Of a stretch of DNA of 64,000 bases, positions 24,463 to 33,328 are shown one piece after another. The notes beneath the pieces are model-generated. The model saw only the letters and a program-made list of their open reading frames with translations, had not been told where the DNA came from and ran no database searches. Source of the DNA: Flavobacterium sp. 102. Lineage in GTDB: Bacteria; Bacteroidota; Bacteroidia; Flavobacteriales; Flavobacteriaceae. Position 1 is the first letter of the stretch, and every line of letters starts with the position of its first letter. The position numbers and the translations under genes are program-made. The stretch lies in assembly GCF_003634615.1 (NCBI RefSeq), contig NZ_RBKX01000001.1, positions 3,472,001 to 3,536,000 on the forward strand. Direction: 5' to 3'.

Positions 24463-25200
24463 ATGCCTCAAAGAAATCTCAACCCTAATCTGGTCATTTC
24501 CTACCATAGCATGCGTCAAAGCATAGGATGGCTCGGATTAAGTTTACCCTTTCTCTTACTGGTGGGCAATTATATTATTAATGAATACAATTTACTCAAT
24601 AACGACACTTTTGTAATGACACAATGCAATGTTTATACTGCGGACACCTCGTTCAAATCTTCCATCAGTCACTATTACTATACGACTGTTGGCGGACTTT
24701 TTACCGGAGTACTTTCTGCCGTGGCTTTGTTTATGTTTAGTTACCGTGGATATCCGCAACGCGATGAAGAGATAGTACCTTCCGATAGTTTTATGACCAA
24801 TCTGGCCGGGATTTGCGCTTTGGGCGTGGCTATTTTTCCAACGTCATCCTACAATTGCTTGTCCGATAATGTTCGTACTTTCATCAGCAGTGAAACTATG
24901 GGCTATGTACATTATATGTTTGCCGGGTTCTTTTTTATCACGCTGTCACTCATTTCGATTTTTAATTTCAGACGTACCGCCAAAGTTGAAGATTTCGGCA
25001 AAATGCCTTCGCATAATTTTTACAAATACTGTGGTATCGTCATGCTGGTTTGTATTTCGCTGATTTTGATTTATTCCGTATGGCTGGAAAACGATTATCC
25101 AGAGCTTGACTCTTATAATATTACGTTTATTTTAGAAACCTTTGCTTTGATCGCCTTTGGTTTGTCATGGCTAAAAAAAGGAAGAATAGACAGTAACTAG
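24463..25200 (+). CDS. DUF998-like membrane protein
   Basis: This encodes 245 residues with six or so transmembrane helices (IGWLGLSLPFLLLVGNYI, then GLFTGVLSAVALFMFSY, YVHYMFAGFFFITLSLISIF and others). The arrangement is like DUF998 family membrane proteins, although the match is from general layout. CNVYTADTSFKSSISHYYY and GYPQRDEEIV are polar loops. The function is unknown. A structured leader or terminator lies just upstream, suggesting regulated expression. It ends 41 bases before the next small gene, which may share its transcript. Confidence 0.65.
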   Translation: MPQRNLNPNLVISYHSMRQSIGWLGLSLPFLLLVGNYIINEYNLLNNDTFVMTQCNVYTADTSFKSSISHYYYTTVGGLFTGVLSAVALFMFSYRGYPQRDEEIVPSDSFMTNLAGICALGVAIFPTSSYNCLSDNVRTFISSETMGYVHYMFAGFFFITLSLISIFNFRRTAKVEDFGKMPSHNFYKYCGIVMLVCISLILIYSVWLENDYPELDSYNITFILETFALIAFGLSWLKKGRIDSN

Positions 25201-25241
25201 TGCCTTAATATTCAAATAATTTATAACTAAACAAAAAAATC

Positions 25242-25469
25242 ATGTGTTGGAACAAAGTAGAATCGCAGTGTAAAATGGTTTACAGCACTCCTTACATCAA
25301 TGCCGAAAAACCGTTAGACCGCAAGTTTATCATTCAAATCATTGCCGAGGAGTTTCCCGATTTTCCACGTGTACGCATTGCGGCCACGGTGGATAGCTGT
25401 TTTAAACTATTCCCTACGCCGGTGTCACGCCAAAAGCTACTGCACTTTGTGCAAATGAACTTGCGATAA
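25242..25469 (+). CDS. Small hypothetical protein
   Basis: This encodes 75 residues with three Cys, mixed alpha/beta character and no signal peptide. I do not recognise a family. It follows the DUF998-like gene by 41 bases and could be co-transcribed with it. An imperfect hairpin lies 20 bases after the stop. Coding is supported by balanced amino-acid composition (AEEFPDFPRVRIAATVDS) and by clear use of all codon positions, but no role can be assigned. Confidence 0.55.
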   Translation: MCWNKVESQCKMVYSTPYINAEKPLDRKFIIQIIAEEFPDFPRVRIAATVDSCFKLFPTPVSRQKLLHFVQMNLR

Positions 25470-25489
25470 AAAGACCTCTCTATACCTAC

Positions 25490-25537
25490 CACTCCGCCCT
25501 CTTCCATTTTGAGACTTTGAAAGAGGGTTTTGGAGTG
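25490..25537. repeat. Bulged hairpin
   Basis: CACTCC at 25490-25495 pairs with GGAGTG at 25532-25537, and CCCTCTT pairs with AAGAGGG inside it. No T-run follows, so it may be an RNA structure rather than a classic terminator. Confidence 0.55.
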
Positions 25538-25767
25538 ACAAAATAGTAATGCAACCCTGAACCCAAATCAGATACAAGTAACCTTATTGGAGATTGTGTC
25601 TGATTTTTTTTGAAATATAAAAAACACTTAAAAGTGGTTGCATACATGATAAAAGTGGTTTTTGTATATTAGCAAGGGAAATAAATTGTATTTGTAATAT
25701 TTTTAAGCAAGACATAAGGTAACCTAAAGAACATTTCGTTTTACAGAAACAAATACATGAATTATTT

Positions 25768-26241
25768 ATGCACAAAAATTCTTTACCAAACTGGATAAAT
25801 AGCGATTCTGATTTACAAATTCTTTTAGAAAATATTGATGCTCAAACTGTGAATGAATATGAAAAAGCCAGCATAGCTTTTGATAAATTAACTGAACTAT
25901 ATGGCTTACCAAAATATCCAGAAGACATACAATCTAGAGAAACTTATCAGGTTGGAGATTTTCATCTTTATAACTCAATTTCAATGTATGAAGTTTTAGG
26001 AAAACTAAAATTTGTAAACAAGTCAACAGAAGAATTAAAATCGAATGTTCTTCTTGCTGCATATTTAATTAAAAACAGTTTTGAACCAAACATTGATGAT
26101 GAGCTTGATACTTATTTAGGTGACGATGAATTGTCCGGTTTCGGCTATAAAGGCAAAAGTGTAGATGTCGAAATGATTCCAATAAGAAATGGTGAAAGTT
26201 GGTTTGACAAAGGTTGCGTGTATTTCATAAAAGAAGAGTAA
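25768..26241 (+). CDS. Hypothetical acidic protein
   Basis: This encodes 157 residues, acidic and mostly helical at the N-terminus (WINSDSDLQILLENIDAQTV), then mixed. It has no signal peptide, no membrane span and no known motif. Short acidic proteins of this type can be immunity proteins of toxin systems, but no toxin gene is nearby, so this is only a thought. It stands alone with AT-rich spacers on both sides. Two AAAAGTGGTT repeats lie upstream at about 25632-25662. Confidence 0.55.
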   Translation: MHKNSLPNWINSDSDLQILLENIDAQTVNEYEKASIAFDKLTELYGLPKYPEDIQSRETYQVGDFHLYNSISMYEVLGKLKFVNKSTEELKSNVLLAAYLIKNSFEPNIDDELDTYLGDDELSGFGYKGKSVDVEMIPIRNGESWFDKGCVYFIKEE

Positions 26242-26394
26242 TAAAAGTAAGCCTATAACTGCGGTTTATAGTAACTGTGCTAAAGCTATTTCCGAATTTT
26301 CTCCGAAAATTCAAAGCCAAGTTTTGCAATTAGAATAATAAATAATCATACCTATTAAAATAGGTAAAACATTACCCATCAGCATAAAAACAAC

Positions 26395-27042
26395 ATGAAA
26401 AATTTAGTATTACTTTTAATTGCAGCAATATTAATTTCATGCAATGACAAGACAAACAATGTTGTTGATGAAAACAAAAAAACAAGGAATGAAGAAGTGA
26501 AAATTCCCAACAATACTATTGACCCGGATAGCGTAAAAATTAAAGACTACCCAAATGAAGTAATGCTAGAAGATGATATGCTGTTTAACGGAAAACTAAA
26601 AAGATATTTTTCTCTAAAGGACTTCGAAAATGTCTTTGGAAAAGCAGATAGCATAAAATTATTAGCAGAGGAAGAACCATGCACTTATATTTTTGACACC
26701 GAAGTTCAAACTAACGATAGTAATGACAACCAGTATTTTTATAAAGACGGCTCTCGTTATGAAAACTATAAAGAAAAAGTCGCCGTTGACAAGTTTAAAT
26801 TTTTAAAAAATAACTTCATTGTCTACCGAGGAAAAATACTAAGCTCCGCTACATCAATTAATGACCTTAAAAAACTCTTTCCAAATGCCATTCAAAACAT
26901 AAAAACTATGGAGGTTGTTGGAGAAGGAAAACTACAAATAATTCAGTTAAGAGATGAGGAAAACAATCTTTCTGACGGACATATAAATGTCTATTTAAAA
27001 AAGGGGAAATTGTATTATATACATTGGTGGTTTCCTTGCTAA
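26395..27042 (+). CDS. Lipoprotein of unknown function
   Basis: This encodes 215 residues. The signal NLVLLLIAAILISC puts the lipid-anchored Cys at residue 16. The mature part is Lys/Asp/Asn-rich, with no known domain; a single CTY near residue 103 and a terminal WWFPC suggest a disulfide. It probably faces the periplasm or cell surface. The gene is followed by the 21-bp tandem repeat region and then by another lipoprotein gene. Confidence 0.65.
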   Translation: MKNLVLLLIAAILISCNDKTNNVVDENKKTRNEEVKIPNNTIDPDSVKIKDYPNEVMLEDDMLFNGKLKRYFSLKDFENVFGKADSIKLLAEEEPCTYIFDTEVQTNDSNDNQYFYKDGSRYENYKEKVAVDKFKFLKNNFIVYRGKILSSATSINDLKKLFPNAIQNIKTMEVVGEGKLQIIQLRDEENNLSDGHINVYLKKGKLYYIHWWFPC

Positions 27043-27100
27043 CACACCGAATGCAAAATAGCGTAGAATAAAATAGCTGTTCTCAAAAAAGCAGTCATGA

Positions 27101-27335
27101 AGTTCTAAATTAACATCAACAAAGTCTAAAACAACATGGGAAAGTTCTAAAACGACTCCGGTAAGTTCTAAAATGACATGGGAAAAGTCTAAAACGACAC
27201 CTGCAACCTTCGAAACGACACCTGCAATGTTCGAAAAGACACCTGCAATGTCTAAAACGACACCTGCAACCTTCAAAAAGGTACCTGCAAGGACTAAACA
27301 ACCAGACGAAAAGTCTAAAAAAACACAGACGAACA
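27101..27335. repeat. 21-bp tandem repeat (minisatellite)
   Basis: About eleven imperfect units begin with GTTCTAAA or GTCTAAA at steps of 20-22 bases (27102, 27124, 27144, 27165, 27187, 27208, 27229, 27250, 27271, 27292, 27313), several reading GTCTAAAACGACACCTGCAA. Because the period is a multiple of three, open frames run through it on both strands, giving heptad-repeat peptides. I do not accept these as genes. Confidence 0.8.
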
Positions 27336-27413
27336 ACGATGAATTAAAAACTGAATACGCAACAGCAATTTGCAAAAAATGCTTAGCATAAGTTTTCAAC
27401 TAAAACAAAAACC

Positions 27414-28061
27414 ATGAAACTTTTTAAAAACATAATTTACTTGCTACTGACAATCATCCTAATCAGCTGCAACAATAAAACGCGCAACGCAACTCCTCAA
27501 GATACTAAAAAAGAACTCATCATTGGCGGAGGTTGTGACGGTTGTGAAATCATGTATGAAGGCATGCCCAAAGACCTAAAAGCTATTGACACCAGCGACG
27601 GTTGGCAGGAAAAAGGTCAAAAGTTAGTAATAGAAGGCACCGTTTTTAAACCAGACGGCAAAACAAAAGCTCCCAATGTGATTATTTATTATTGGCAAAC
27701 AGACACCGCTGGTTTGTACTCTAAAACCAAAGAGGAAAACACCATTCATGGTCATTTGCGCGGTTGGTTACAAAGTGATACCAACGGTAATTATAAAATC
27801 TACACGGTTCGTCCGGCGTCATATCCTAACAGTTCGATTCCGGCGCACATTCATTTTGCTATTAAAGAACCTAAGCTCAACGAATATTATATCGAAGATT
27901 TGCTATTTGAAGACGATCCACATCTAACCAAAGTAGAACGTCAAAAGTTAGAACAACGTGGTGGCAATGGTATTGCCAAAACCAGTACGGTAAATAACGT
28001 GCAATATGCCAGACGCGATATCATTTTAGGAAAAAATATTCCGGACTATCCTAAACCATAA
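27414..28061 (+). CDS. Intradiol dioxygenase-like lipoprotein
   Basis: This encodes 215 residues. The lipoprotein signal ends LTIILISC (Cys19). The domain has a beta fold with GTVFKPDGKTKAPNVIIYYWQTD, then HGHLRGW, GNYKIYTVRPASYP and IPAHIHF, the usual order of the intradiol ring-cleavage dioxygenase family with two His and Tyr residues as iron ligands. Lipid-anchored members occur in Bacteroidota, where the substrate is unknown. An unusual CDGCEIMYEG segment near residue 41 follows the signal. Confidence 0.88.
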   Translation: MKLFKNIIYLLLTIILISCNNKTRNATPQDTKKELIIGGGCDGCEIMYEGMPKDLKAIDTSDGWQEKGQKLVIEGTVFKPDGKTKAPNVIIYYWQTDTAGLYSKTKEENTIHGHLRGWLQSDTNGNYKIYTVRPASYPNSSIPAHIHFAIKEPKLNEYYIEDLLFEDDPHLTKVERQKLEQRGGNGIAKTSTVNNVQYARRDIILGKNIPDYPKP

Positions 28062-28157
28062 GCACAAAATCAAAACTTTTATTATTTCCAATTCTTCTTG
28101 AAGGCCATAAACTTCAGAAAAAATGAGTTACGACAAATATTTATTAAAAAAAAATGT

Positions 28158-28182
28158 ATATTTATTGTTTATCAATAAATAT
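28158..28182. promoter_or_regulatory. Palindromic operator upstream of DUF2975/HTH
   Basis: ATATTTATTG at 28158-28167 and CAATAAATAT at 28173-28182 are exact reverse complements with a 5-base spacer. It lies between the -33-like TTG (28165-28167) and the -7 box, so it could be the autoregulatory site for the HTH protein encoded at 28765. Confidence 0.6.
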
Positions 28183-28188
28183 TTGTTT

Positions 28189-28196
28189 TATATTTG
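28189..28196 (+). promoter_or_regulatory. -7 promoter box
   Basis: TATATTTG matches TAnnTTTG, 28 bases before the DUF2975 ATG. A TTG at 28165-28167 gives a 21-base spacing. Confidence 0.7.
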
Positions 28197-28224
28197 TCCT
28201 GTTAAACTTTAAAATTCAATTCAT

Positions 28225-28761
28225 ATGTCAAAAACAAACAACTTCGTATTTTGGGTCTTGTGTATTATAGCCTGGATCATTTTTGTCGGCTTGTCCATTG
28301 AAGCAGGAGGACTAATAGTAAATTTCATTGTCAGTATTTACAACCCTGAATTTGTTCAAAACCTGTATCAAAAGTTGGACTTAATTCAAATGTATAAAGA
28401 GAGCAAATTAGCTTTTTTCGGGGTGTATAGCTTTATCCTAATCATTTCGATTTCGAAGGCCTGCCTGTTTTACACAGTGATCTTGCTAATGCACAAAATG
28501 GATTTGTCAAAACCGTTCAGTACTTTTGTTGCAAAAAAAATCTCACAAGTTAGTTATTTTGCCCTCTCAATTGGATTGTTGAGTTACGTAGCTAGGCACT
28601 TAGTTCAAGATCTAAAGCATTACGGTTTTGTTCCCGACAACTTAAACCAATTTTGGGTAGACAGTGAGGCATTTATTTTTATGGGAGCTGTGATTCATAT
28701 TATTGCCATTATTTTCAAAAAAGGAGTCGATATTCAAAACGAAAACGATTTAACTGTTTAA
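28225..28761 (+). CDS. DUF2975 membrane protein
   Basis: This encodes 178 residues with four transmembrane helices (FVFWVLCIIAWIIFVGLSIE, then FFGVYSFILIISISKACLFY, VSYFALSIGLLSYVARH, FIFMGAVIHIIAIIF). It fits DUF2975, a family usually encoded just before a small Xre/YozG-type regulator, as it is here with a 3-base gap. The function is unknown. Such pairs are often self-regulated, which fits the palindrome in its promoter. Confidence 0.88.
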   Translation: MSKTNNFVFWVLCIIAWIIFVGLSIEAGGLIVNFIVSIYNPEFVQNLYQKLDLIQMYKESKLAFFGVYSFILIISISKACLFYTVILLMHKMDLSKPFSTFVAKKISQVSYFALSIGLLSYVARHLVQDLKHYGFVPDNLNQFWVDSEAFIFMGAVIHIIAIIFKKGVDIQNENDLTV

Positions 28762-28764
28762 GCT

Positions 28765-28968
28765 ATGTCAATAATTGTAAACTTAGACGTGATGATGGCC
28801 AAAAGAAAGATGTCGTTAAACGAACTTTCCGAAAAGGTAGACTTAACCTTGTCGAATTTATCTATCCTAAAAACAGGAAAAGCCAAAGCCATTCGTTTCA
28901 GTACACTCGAAGCGATTTGCAAAGCCTTGGATTGTCAACCTGGTGATATATTGGAATATACAGACTAA
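28765..28968 (+). CDS. Small Xre-type HTH regulator
   Basis: This encodes 67 residues. The whole protein is one helix-turn-helix domain: MMAKRKMSLNELSEKVDLT, then LSNLSILKTGKAKAIRFST and LEAICKALDCQPGDILEY, typical of the YozG/Xre family. It follows the DUF2975 gene by 3 bases. It probably represses its own operon through the palindrome at 28158-28182, an inference. No partner toxin is visible. Confidence 0.93.
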   Translation: MSIIVNLDVMMAKRKMSLNELSEKVDLTLSNLSILKTGKAKAIRFSTLEAICKALDCQPGDILEYTD

Positions 28969-29006
28969 AAGTTTTGTATATTTGAAAGGACTAGAAATTA
29001 GAAAAA

Positions 29007-29375
29007 ATGGAACACAAAGGAATATCAATTCGGCCTTTCATTGGTTCAAAAGACTATGAAATATCAAGAAATTTTTACCAAGACTTGGGTTTTGAAGAAG
29101 TAGTTTTATCACCCAATATGTCTTATTTCAAAAGCGAGCAATTGGGTTTTTACCTGCAAGACGCTTATGTCAAAGATTGGATAGACAATACGATGGTTTT
29201 TATGGAAGTTGGTGATGTAAACCGCTTTTACAAAGAGTTGTTAGTTTTAGACTTACCATCAAAATACGATGGCGCTCGAGTAGTTCCAATACGGCAATTA
29301 GATTGGGGTAGCGAATGCTTCTTGCATGATCCTTCGGGAGTGTTGTGGCATTTTGGGGAGTTTATCAAACGATAG
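29007..29375 (+). CDS. VOC/glyoxalase-like protein
   Basis: This encodes 122 residues. The layout ISIRPFIGSKDYEISRNFYQDLGFEEV, a mid-domain FYLQDAY and a terminal GVLWHFGEF are typical of vicinal oxygen chelate proteins, including bleomycin-resistance-type binding proteins. The metal-binding residues of true glyoxalases are not clearly present, so it may bind a ligand rather than catalyse. It is a single gene 38 bases after the HTH gene. Confidence 0.85.
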   Translation: MEHKGISIRPFIGSKDYEISRNFYQDLGFEEVVLSPNMSYFKSEQLGFYLQDAYVKDWIDNTMVFMEVGDVNRFYKELLVLDLPSKYDGARVVPIRQLDWGSECFLHDPSGVLWHFGEFIKR

Positions 29376-29460
29376 AATCTAAAAAACAACCACCGGAATT
29401 GAAATTTCTCTAACCAAATAGAAGCATAGCTTTTTTTCTATGACTCTATGTGGCTAAGTT

Positions 29461-30189
29461 TTAATACAACAGCTTCACTTCTTTCAATTCATAATATGCG
29501 ATAGTATCGTCATTTAAAAGTACCGCTAATTTCCCATAACGAGTCACACATTTGATAATTCCCATAAACCGGTCGCCATTCGGAAATTCAAAAGCAGAAG
29601 GTTTGTCTTTTTTGAACAACAAATCGTTGTAATGCGCCCATGCTTCATCAGCTCTTTCAGGGAAAAGTATCAAATGTAGTTTCAATGATTTGATAAAACT
29701 TTGCGCCATTTCATCTAAATCATAAGTTTTGTTGGTGATGTTACTCAGCGAATTGGCTTGGGGTAAATGCTCAAAATCAGTTTGGTTTAAGTTCAATCCA
29801 AAACCAACCACTGCTGTAAAACTGCCATCAGATTTTAAGGTATTCTCTATCAATATGCCACCTACTTTTTTATTCTCTGCCATAATGTCGTTGGGCCATT
29901 TGACATTTACTTTCGATATGCCATTCATCGTCAGCAAACCTATTCCGGCCAAAGCCACCGCAATATTAAAATCGTAAATAGAGATCATATCTTGCGGAAC
30001 ATCCTTAACCAAAACACTGATAGTAAGGTTTTTGCCTGATTCACTCACCCATTCAGAACCCATTTGTCCTCTACCTTTAGTTTGTTCCAAAGCCATGACA
30101 GCCGTGTAGTTTTCCAACCACTTTTCTTTGGCCAATTGCTTTAAATAGTCATTGGTCGAATCTATGGCATCGAGTTTGATTATAGGCAT
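29461..30189 (-). CDS. birA: Biotin--[acetyl-CoA-carboxylase] ligase
   Basis: This encodes 242 residues from the ATG at 30189; an upstream in-frame ATG at 30273 would add a non-conserved hydrophobic stretch that overlaps the opposite promoter. Motifs are DAIDSTNDYL at the start, ALEQTKGRGQMGSEW with the biotin-binding GRG, and KWPNDIMAENKKVGGILIE. It joins biotin to carboxyl carrier protein through biotinyl-AMP. It lacks the N-terminal DNA-binding domain of E. coli BirA, so it is a pure ligase. It is divergent from rsfS. Confidence 0.93.
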   Translation of the reverse strand: MPIIKLDAIDSTNDYLKQLAKEKWLENYTAVMALEQTKGRGQMGSEWVSESGKNLTISVLVKDVPQDMISIYDFNIAVALAGIGLLTMNGISKVNVKWPNDIMAENKKVGGILIENTLKSDGSFTAVVGFGLNLNQTDFEHLPQANSLSNITNKTYDLDEMAQSFIKSLKLHLILFPERADEAWAHYNDLLFKKDKPSAFEFPNGDRFMGIIKCVTRYGKLAVLLNDDTIAYYELKEVKLLY

Positions 30190-30253
30190 AATAGAAATAA
30201 AAATTGGAGGTAATTTTAAACTTTTGTTAAGCAAAAATAAGGACAAAAAGTAA

Positions 30254-30261
30254 TACCTTTG
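30254..30261 (+). promoter_or_regulatory. -7 promoter box of rsfS-ftsH
   Basis: TACCTTTG is a perfect TAnnTTTG, 21 bases before the rsfS ATG. Confidence 0.72.
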
Positions 30262-30282
30262 CCAAATACACATAAATACTAG

Positions 30283-30654
30283 ATGACGAAAAAAGCAATA
30301 AACACTGATGTACTCTTAGCGAGCATCATCAAAGGCATTGAAGAAGTAAAAGGAAATGATATTGAAATACTCGACTTAAGAGCTATAGACACCGCAGTTT
30401 GTGATTATTTTATCATTTGCAACGGTAACTCCAATACCCAAGTTAACGCGATTGTTAACTCTATCCAAAAATTAGTTTCCAAAGAATTAAAAGACAAACC
30501 TTGGCACGTAGAAGGTACGGACAATGGCGAGTGGGTTTTAATGGATTATGTTGACATTGTGGTGCACGTGTTCCAAAAACAAATTCGTGAATTCTACAAT
30601 ATCGAAGGATTATGGGGCGATGCCCAAATTACTACCATTCCAAGTAACTATTAA
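30283..30654 (+). CDS. rsfS: Ribosomal silencing factor RsfS
   Basis: This encodes 123 residues. DYFIICNGNSNTQVNAI, then KPWHVEGTDNGEWVLMDYVDIVVHVF, is the RsfS/Iojap signature. It binds ribosomal protein uL14 on the large subunit and blocks subunit joining when nutrients run low. It is first in a transcript with ftsH, 18 bases downstream. The arrangement birA (divergent), rsfS, ftsH is frequent in Flavobacteria. Confidence 0.95.
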   Translation: MTKKAINTDVLLASIIKGIEEVKGNDIEILDLRAIDTAVCDYFIICNGNSNTQVNAIVNSIQKLVSKELKDKPWHVEGTDNGEWVLMDYVDIVVHVFQKQIREFYNIEGLWGDAQITTIPSNY

Positions 30655-30672
30655 AAATTGCGCTAAACACAT

Positions 30673-32607
30673 ATGGCTACCGAAAAGAAACCCAATAATT
30701 TTAAAGTAAGTCCGTGGTGGATTTACGCTGGATTAATCATCATATTCTTCGGATTAAACTACATAGGCGGTTCCGGTTTTCAGGATACTGCTAAGATTTC
30801 TTCGTCTAAATTCAACGAATATTTAGACAAAGGACAAATCGAAAAGGTGGTTGTTTTCAACAAAACTGAAGGTGAAGCTTACCTTACTGCCGCGGCTTTA
30901 AAAGACAAAGCACACGCCAAAGTTTCGAAAGACATGCTCGACAATGCCAATAAAGGACCTCATTACTCTTTTGAGATTGGCAATGATGAAGTCTTCCAAA
31001 ACAAAATCGAGAAAGCCAAATTAGACGGTAAAATTAAAGACTACGATTTTAAACCCAAAAGCAATTGGTCTGAAATATTTATCAGCTTGTTGCCTATCAT
31101 CATTATCATCGGAATTTGGATTTTAATCATGCGCAGAATGTCTGGCGGTGGTGCCGGAGGTGGCGGTGGTCAAATCTTCAACATCGGAAAATCGAGAGCC
31201 AAATTATTTGACGAGAAAACCGATTTAAAAACCACATTCAAAGACGTTGCCGGATTAGAAGGTGCCAAAGAAGAAATACAAGAAATTGTAGAATTCTTAA
31301 GAAACCCTGATAAATACACTACACTTGGTGGTAAAATCCCAAAAGGGGCGCTATTAGTCGGTCCTCCGGGAACCGGTAAAACCCTTTTGGCGAAAGCCGT
31401 AGCAGGAGAAGCCAAAGTACCCTTTTTCTCTTTATCAGGTTCTGATTTTGTGGAAATGTTTGTGGGTGTTGGAGCTTCACGTGTGAGAGATTTATTCAAA
31501 CAAGCTAAAGACAAAGCACCAGCGATTATCTTTATTGATGAGATTGATGCCGTTGGTCGTGCTCGTGGGAAAAACAATTTCTCAGGTTCGAATGACGAAC
31601 GTGAAAATACCTTAAATCAGTTATTGACTGAAATGGATGGTTTCGGTACGAATACACATGTTATCGTATTGGCCGCTACCAATAGAGCAGATGTTTTAGA
31701 CAAAGCTTTATTGCGTGCCGGGCGTTTCGACCGCCAAATTTATGTAGACTTACCGGACGTGAGAGAGCGTAAAGAAATTTTTGAAGTGCACTTAAAACCT
31801 TTGAAAAAAGTAGACGGTTTAGATGTGGATTTCTTAGCCAAACAAACTCCGGGATTCTCAGGAGCAGATATTGCTAACGTATGTAACGAAGCAGCATTAA
31901 TTGCAGCCCGAAATAACAAAACAGCCGTTGACAAACAGGATTTCTTAGACGCAGTTGACAGAATTGTTGGTGGTCTAGAAAAGAAAAACAAGATTGTTAC
32001 ACCGGATGAAAAACGTGCGATTGCCGTTCACGAAGCCGGTCATGCTACCGTAAGTTGGATGCTCGAACACGCAGCACCATTGGTGAAAGTTACGATTGTT
32101 CCGCGTGGACAAAGTTTAGGCGCCGCTTGGTATTTACCGGAAGAGCGTTTGATTGTTCGTCCGGAGCAAATGTTGGATGAAATGTGTGCCACTATGGGCG
32201 GACGTGCTGCTGAAAAAGTAATGTTCAACAAAATCTCTACCGGAGCTCTGAGCGATTTGGAAAAAGTAACCAAACAAGCGCGAGCTATGGTTACGATTTA
32301 CGGATTGAATGAAAAATTAGGAAACATCACTTATTATGACTCTTCAGGACAAAGTGAATACAATTTCTCGAAACCTTATTCAGAAGAAACGGCTTTGGTT
32401 ATCGATAAAGAGATTTCAAATTTAATCGAAACCGAATACCAAAGAGCTATCCAAATTTTGCAAGACAACAAAGAAAAACTGCAACAATTGGCTGATATTT
32501 TGATTGAAAAAGAAGTAATTTTCAAAGACGATTTAGAAACCATTTTCGGCAAAAGACCATACGACAATCACAGTGATGAAACCGTAGCGGATGCCGTAAT
32601 CGAATAA
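30673..32607 (+). CDS. ftsH: ATP-dependent zinc metalloprotease FtsH
   Basis: This encodes 644 residues. Two transmembrane segments bracket a periplasmic domain (residues about 17-35 and 138-156). The AAA domain has GPPGTGKT (Walker A, about residue 233), [11 protein letters not shown] (Walker B) and [18 protein letters not shown]. The protease domain has the zinc motif HEAGH near residue 452. It degrades membrane and short-lived cytoplasmic proteins and controls lipid A or sigma-factor levels in other bacteria. It follows rsfS by 18 bases. Confidence 0.98.
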   Translation: MATEKKPNNFKVSPWWIYAGLIIIFFGLNYIGGSGFQDTAKISSSKFNEYLDKGQIEKVVVFNKTEGEAYLTAAALKDKAHAKVSKDMLDNANKGPHYSFEIGNDEVFQNKIEKAKLDGKIKDYDFKPKSNWSEIFISLLPIIIIIGIWILIMRRMSGGGAGGGGGQIFNIGKSRAKLFDEKTDLKTTFKDVAGLEGAKEEIQEIVEFLRNPDKYTTLGGKIPKGALLVGPPGTGKTLLAKAVAGEAKVPFFSLSGSDFVEMFVGVGASRVRDLFKQAKDKAPAIIFIDEIDAVGRARGKNNFSGSNDERENTLNQLLTEMDGFGTNTHVIVLAATNRADVLDKALLRAGRFDRQIYVDLPDVRERKEIFEVHLKPLKKVDGLDVDFLAKQTPGFSGADIANVCNEAALIAARNNKTAVDKQDFLDAVDRIVGGLEKKNKIVTPDEKRAIAVHEAGHATVSWMLEHAAPLVKVTIVPRGQSLGAAWYLPEERLIVRPEQMLDEMCATMGGRAAEKVMFNKISTGALSDLEKVTKQARAMVTIYGLNEKLGNITYYDSSGQSEYNFSKPYSEETALVIDKEISNLIETEYQRAIQILQDNKEKLQQLADILIEKEVIFKDDLETIFGKRPYDNHSDETVADAVIE

Positions 32608-32674
32608 CATTTACCGTTTTTTAACATTTTTTTAAAATCTTAATTCAAAACATACTTTTGAATTAAGATTTTTT

Positions 32675-32682
32675 TATCTTTG
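32675..32682 (+). promoter_or_regulatory. -7 promoter box
   Basis: TATCTTTG fits the TAnnTTTG consensus. It lies 39 bases before the ATG at 32722 and overlaps the alternative start at 32680, so it supports the later start. Confidence 0.7.
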
Positions 32683-32721
32683 AGGGATTTCAATCACAAA
32701 ACTCGATTATACCAAACAAGC

Positions 32722-33327
32722 ATGAGTCTTTTCAGAAAAATTTTTGGCACTGGTAATGATGCCTCTGACGAAGAAAGTCAAAGCGAATTTAACAATACTC
32801 CTTCCAGCTTTTCGCTACTACCCGTAGATGAGAAGTTTACTTATAATTTCAAAAAAAATGGCGGTAAGTTTTTGTATTGCGAAAACTTGAATGAAGTAAA
32901 AGATCAATTCCTAAATATCTTAGAGGAAAACGATTGGTTCGAATGTGAAGCATTATGTTATGAACCAAAATTATTCAGTATGCTTGATGAAAACAAGTTG
33001 CAGTACGACAAACCGGCTAACCCAATATTTTTATTCGCCAGCTGTGAAAATCTAATTGCCGATGAAGGTTCGGTGTTATTTTCCTCCAATCAAATCAAGC
33101 AAAACAAACCCAACGATTTACCCAATAACATTATCATATTGGCTACAACAAGTCAGATTTTGGAAACCAAAAGCGACGGATTGCGTGTCATCAAAAAGAA
33201 ATATGATAAAGATTATCCAACCAATATTACTACTATCAAATATTTCGAAAAAGCTAAAGACGAAGATTTCCTGCAATACGGAAGCTCGGCTAAGAATTTA
33301 TACCTCTTGCTTTTAGAAGATTTATAG
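32722..33327 (+). CDS. LUD-domain (LutC-like) protein
   Basis: This encodes 201 residues from the ATG at 32722; an earlier ATG at 32680 overlaps the -7 box and is unlikely. The later part has FASCENLIADEGSVLFSSNQ and PNNIIILATTSQIL, the LUD-domain pattern shared with LutC, a subunit of lactate utilisation. No lutA or lutB lies nearby, so this member may have another role. It heads a run with cdsA, psd and an acyl-CoA-binding protein gene. Confidence 0.85.
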   Translation: MSLFRKIFGTGNDASDEESQSEFNNTPSSFSLLPVDEKFTYNFKKNGGKFLYCENLNEVKDQFLNILEENDWFECEALCYEPKLFSMLDENKLQYDKPANPIFLFASCENLIADEGSVLFSSNQIKQNKPNDLPNNIIILATTSQILETKSDGLRVIKKKYDKDYPTNITTIKYFEKAKDEDFLQYGSSAKNLYLLLLEDL

Positions 33328-33328
33328 C

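Noticed and set aside
27101..27335. CRISPR array
   Set aside because: Units are contiguous 21-bp repeats without unique spacers, and no cas genes lie nearby.
26995..27399. 134-residue minus-strand frame with heptad repeats, and a 72-residue plus-strand frame
   Set aside because: Both follow from the 21-bp tandem repeat; neither has conserved flanking domains, and the first overlaps the end of a real lipoprotein gene.
31170..31577. 135-residue antisense frame inside ftsH
   Set aside because: It is a shadow of the strongly conserved AAA domain of FtsH.
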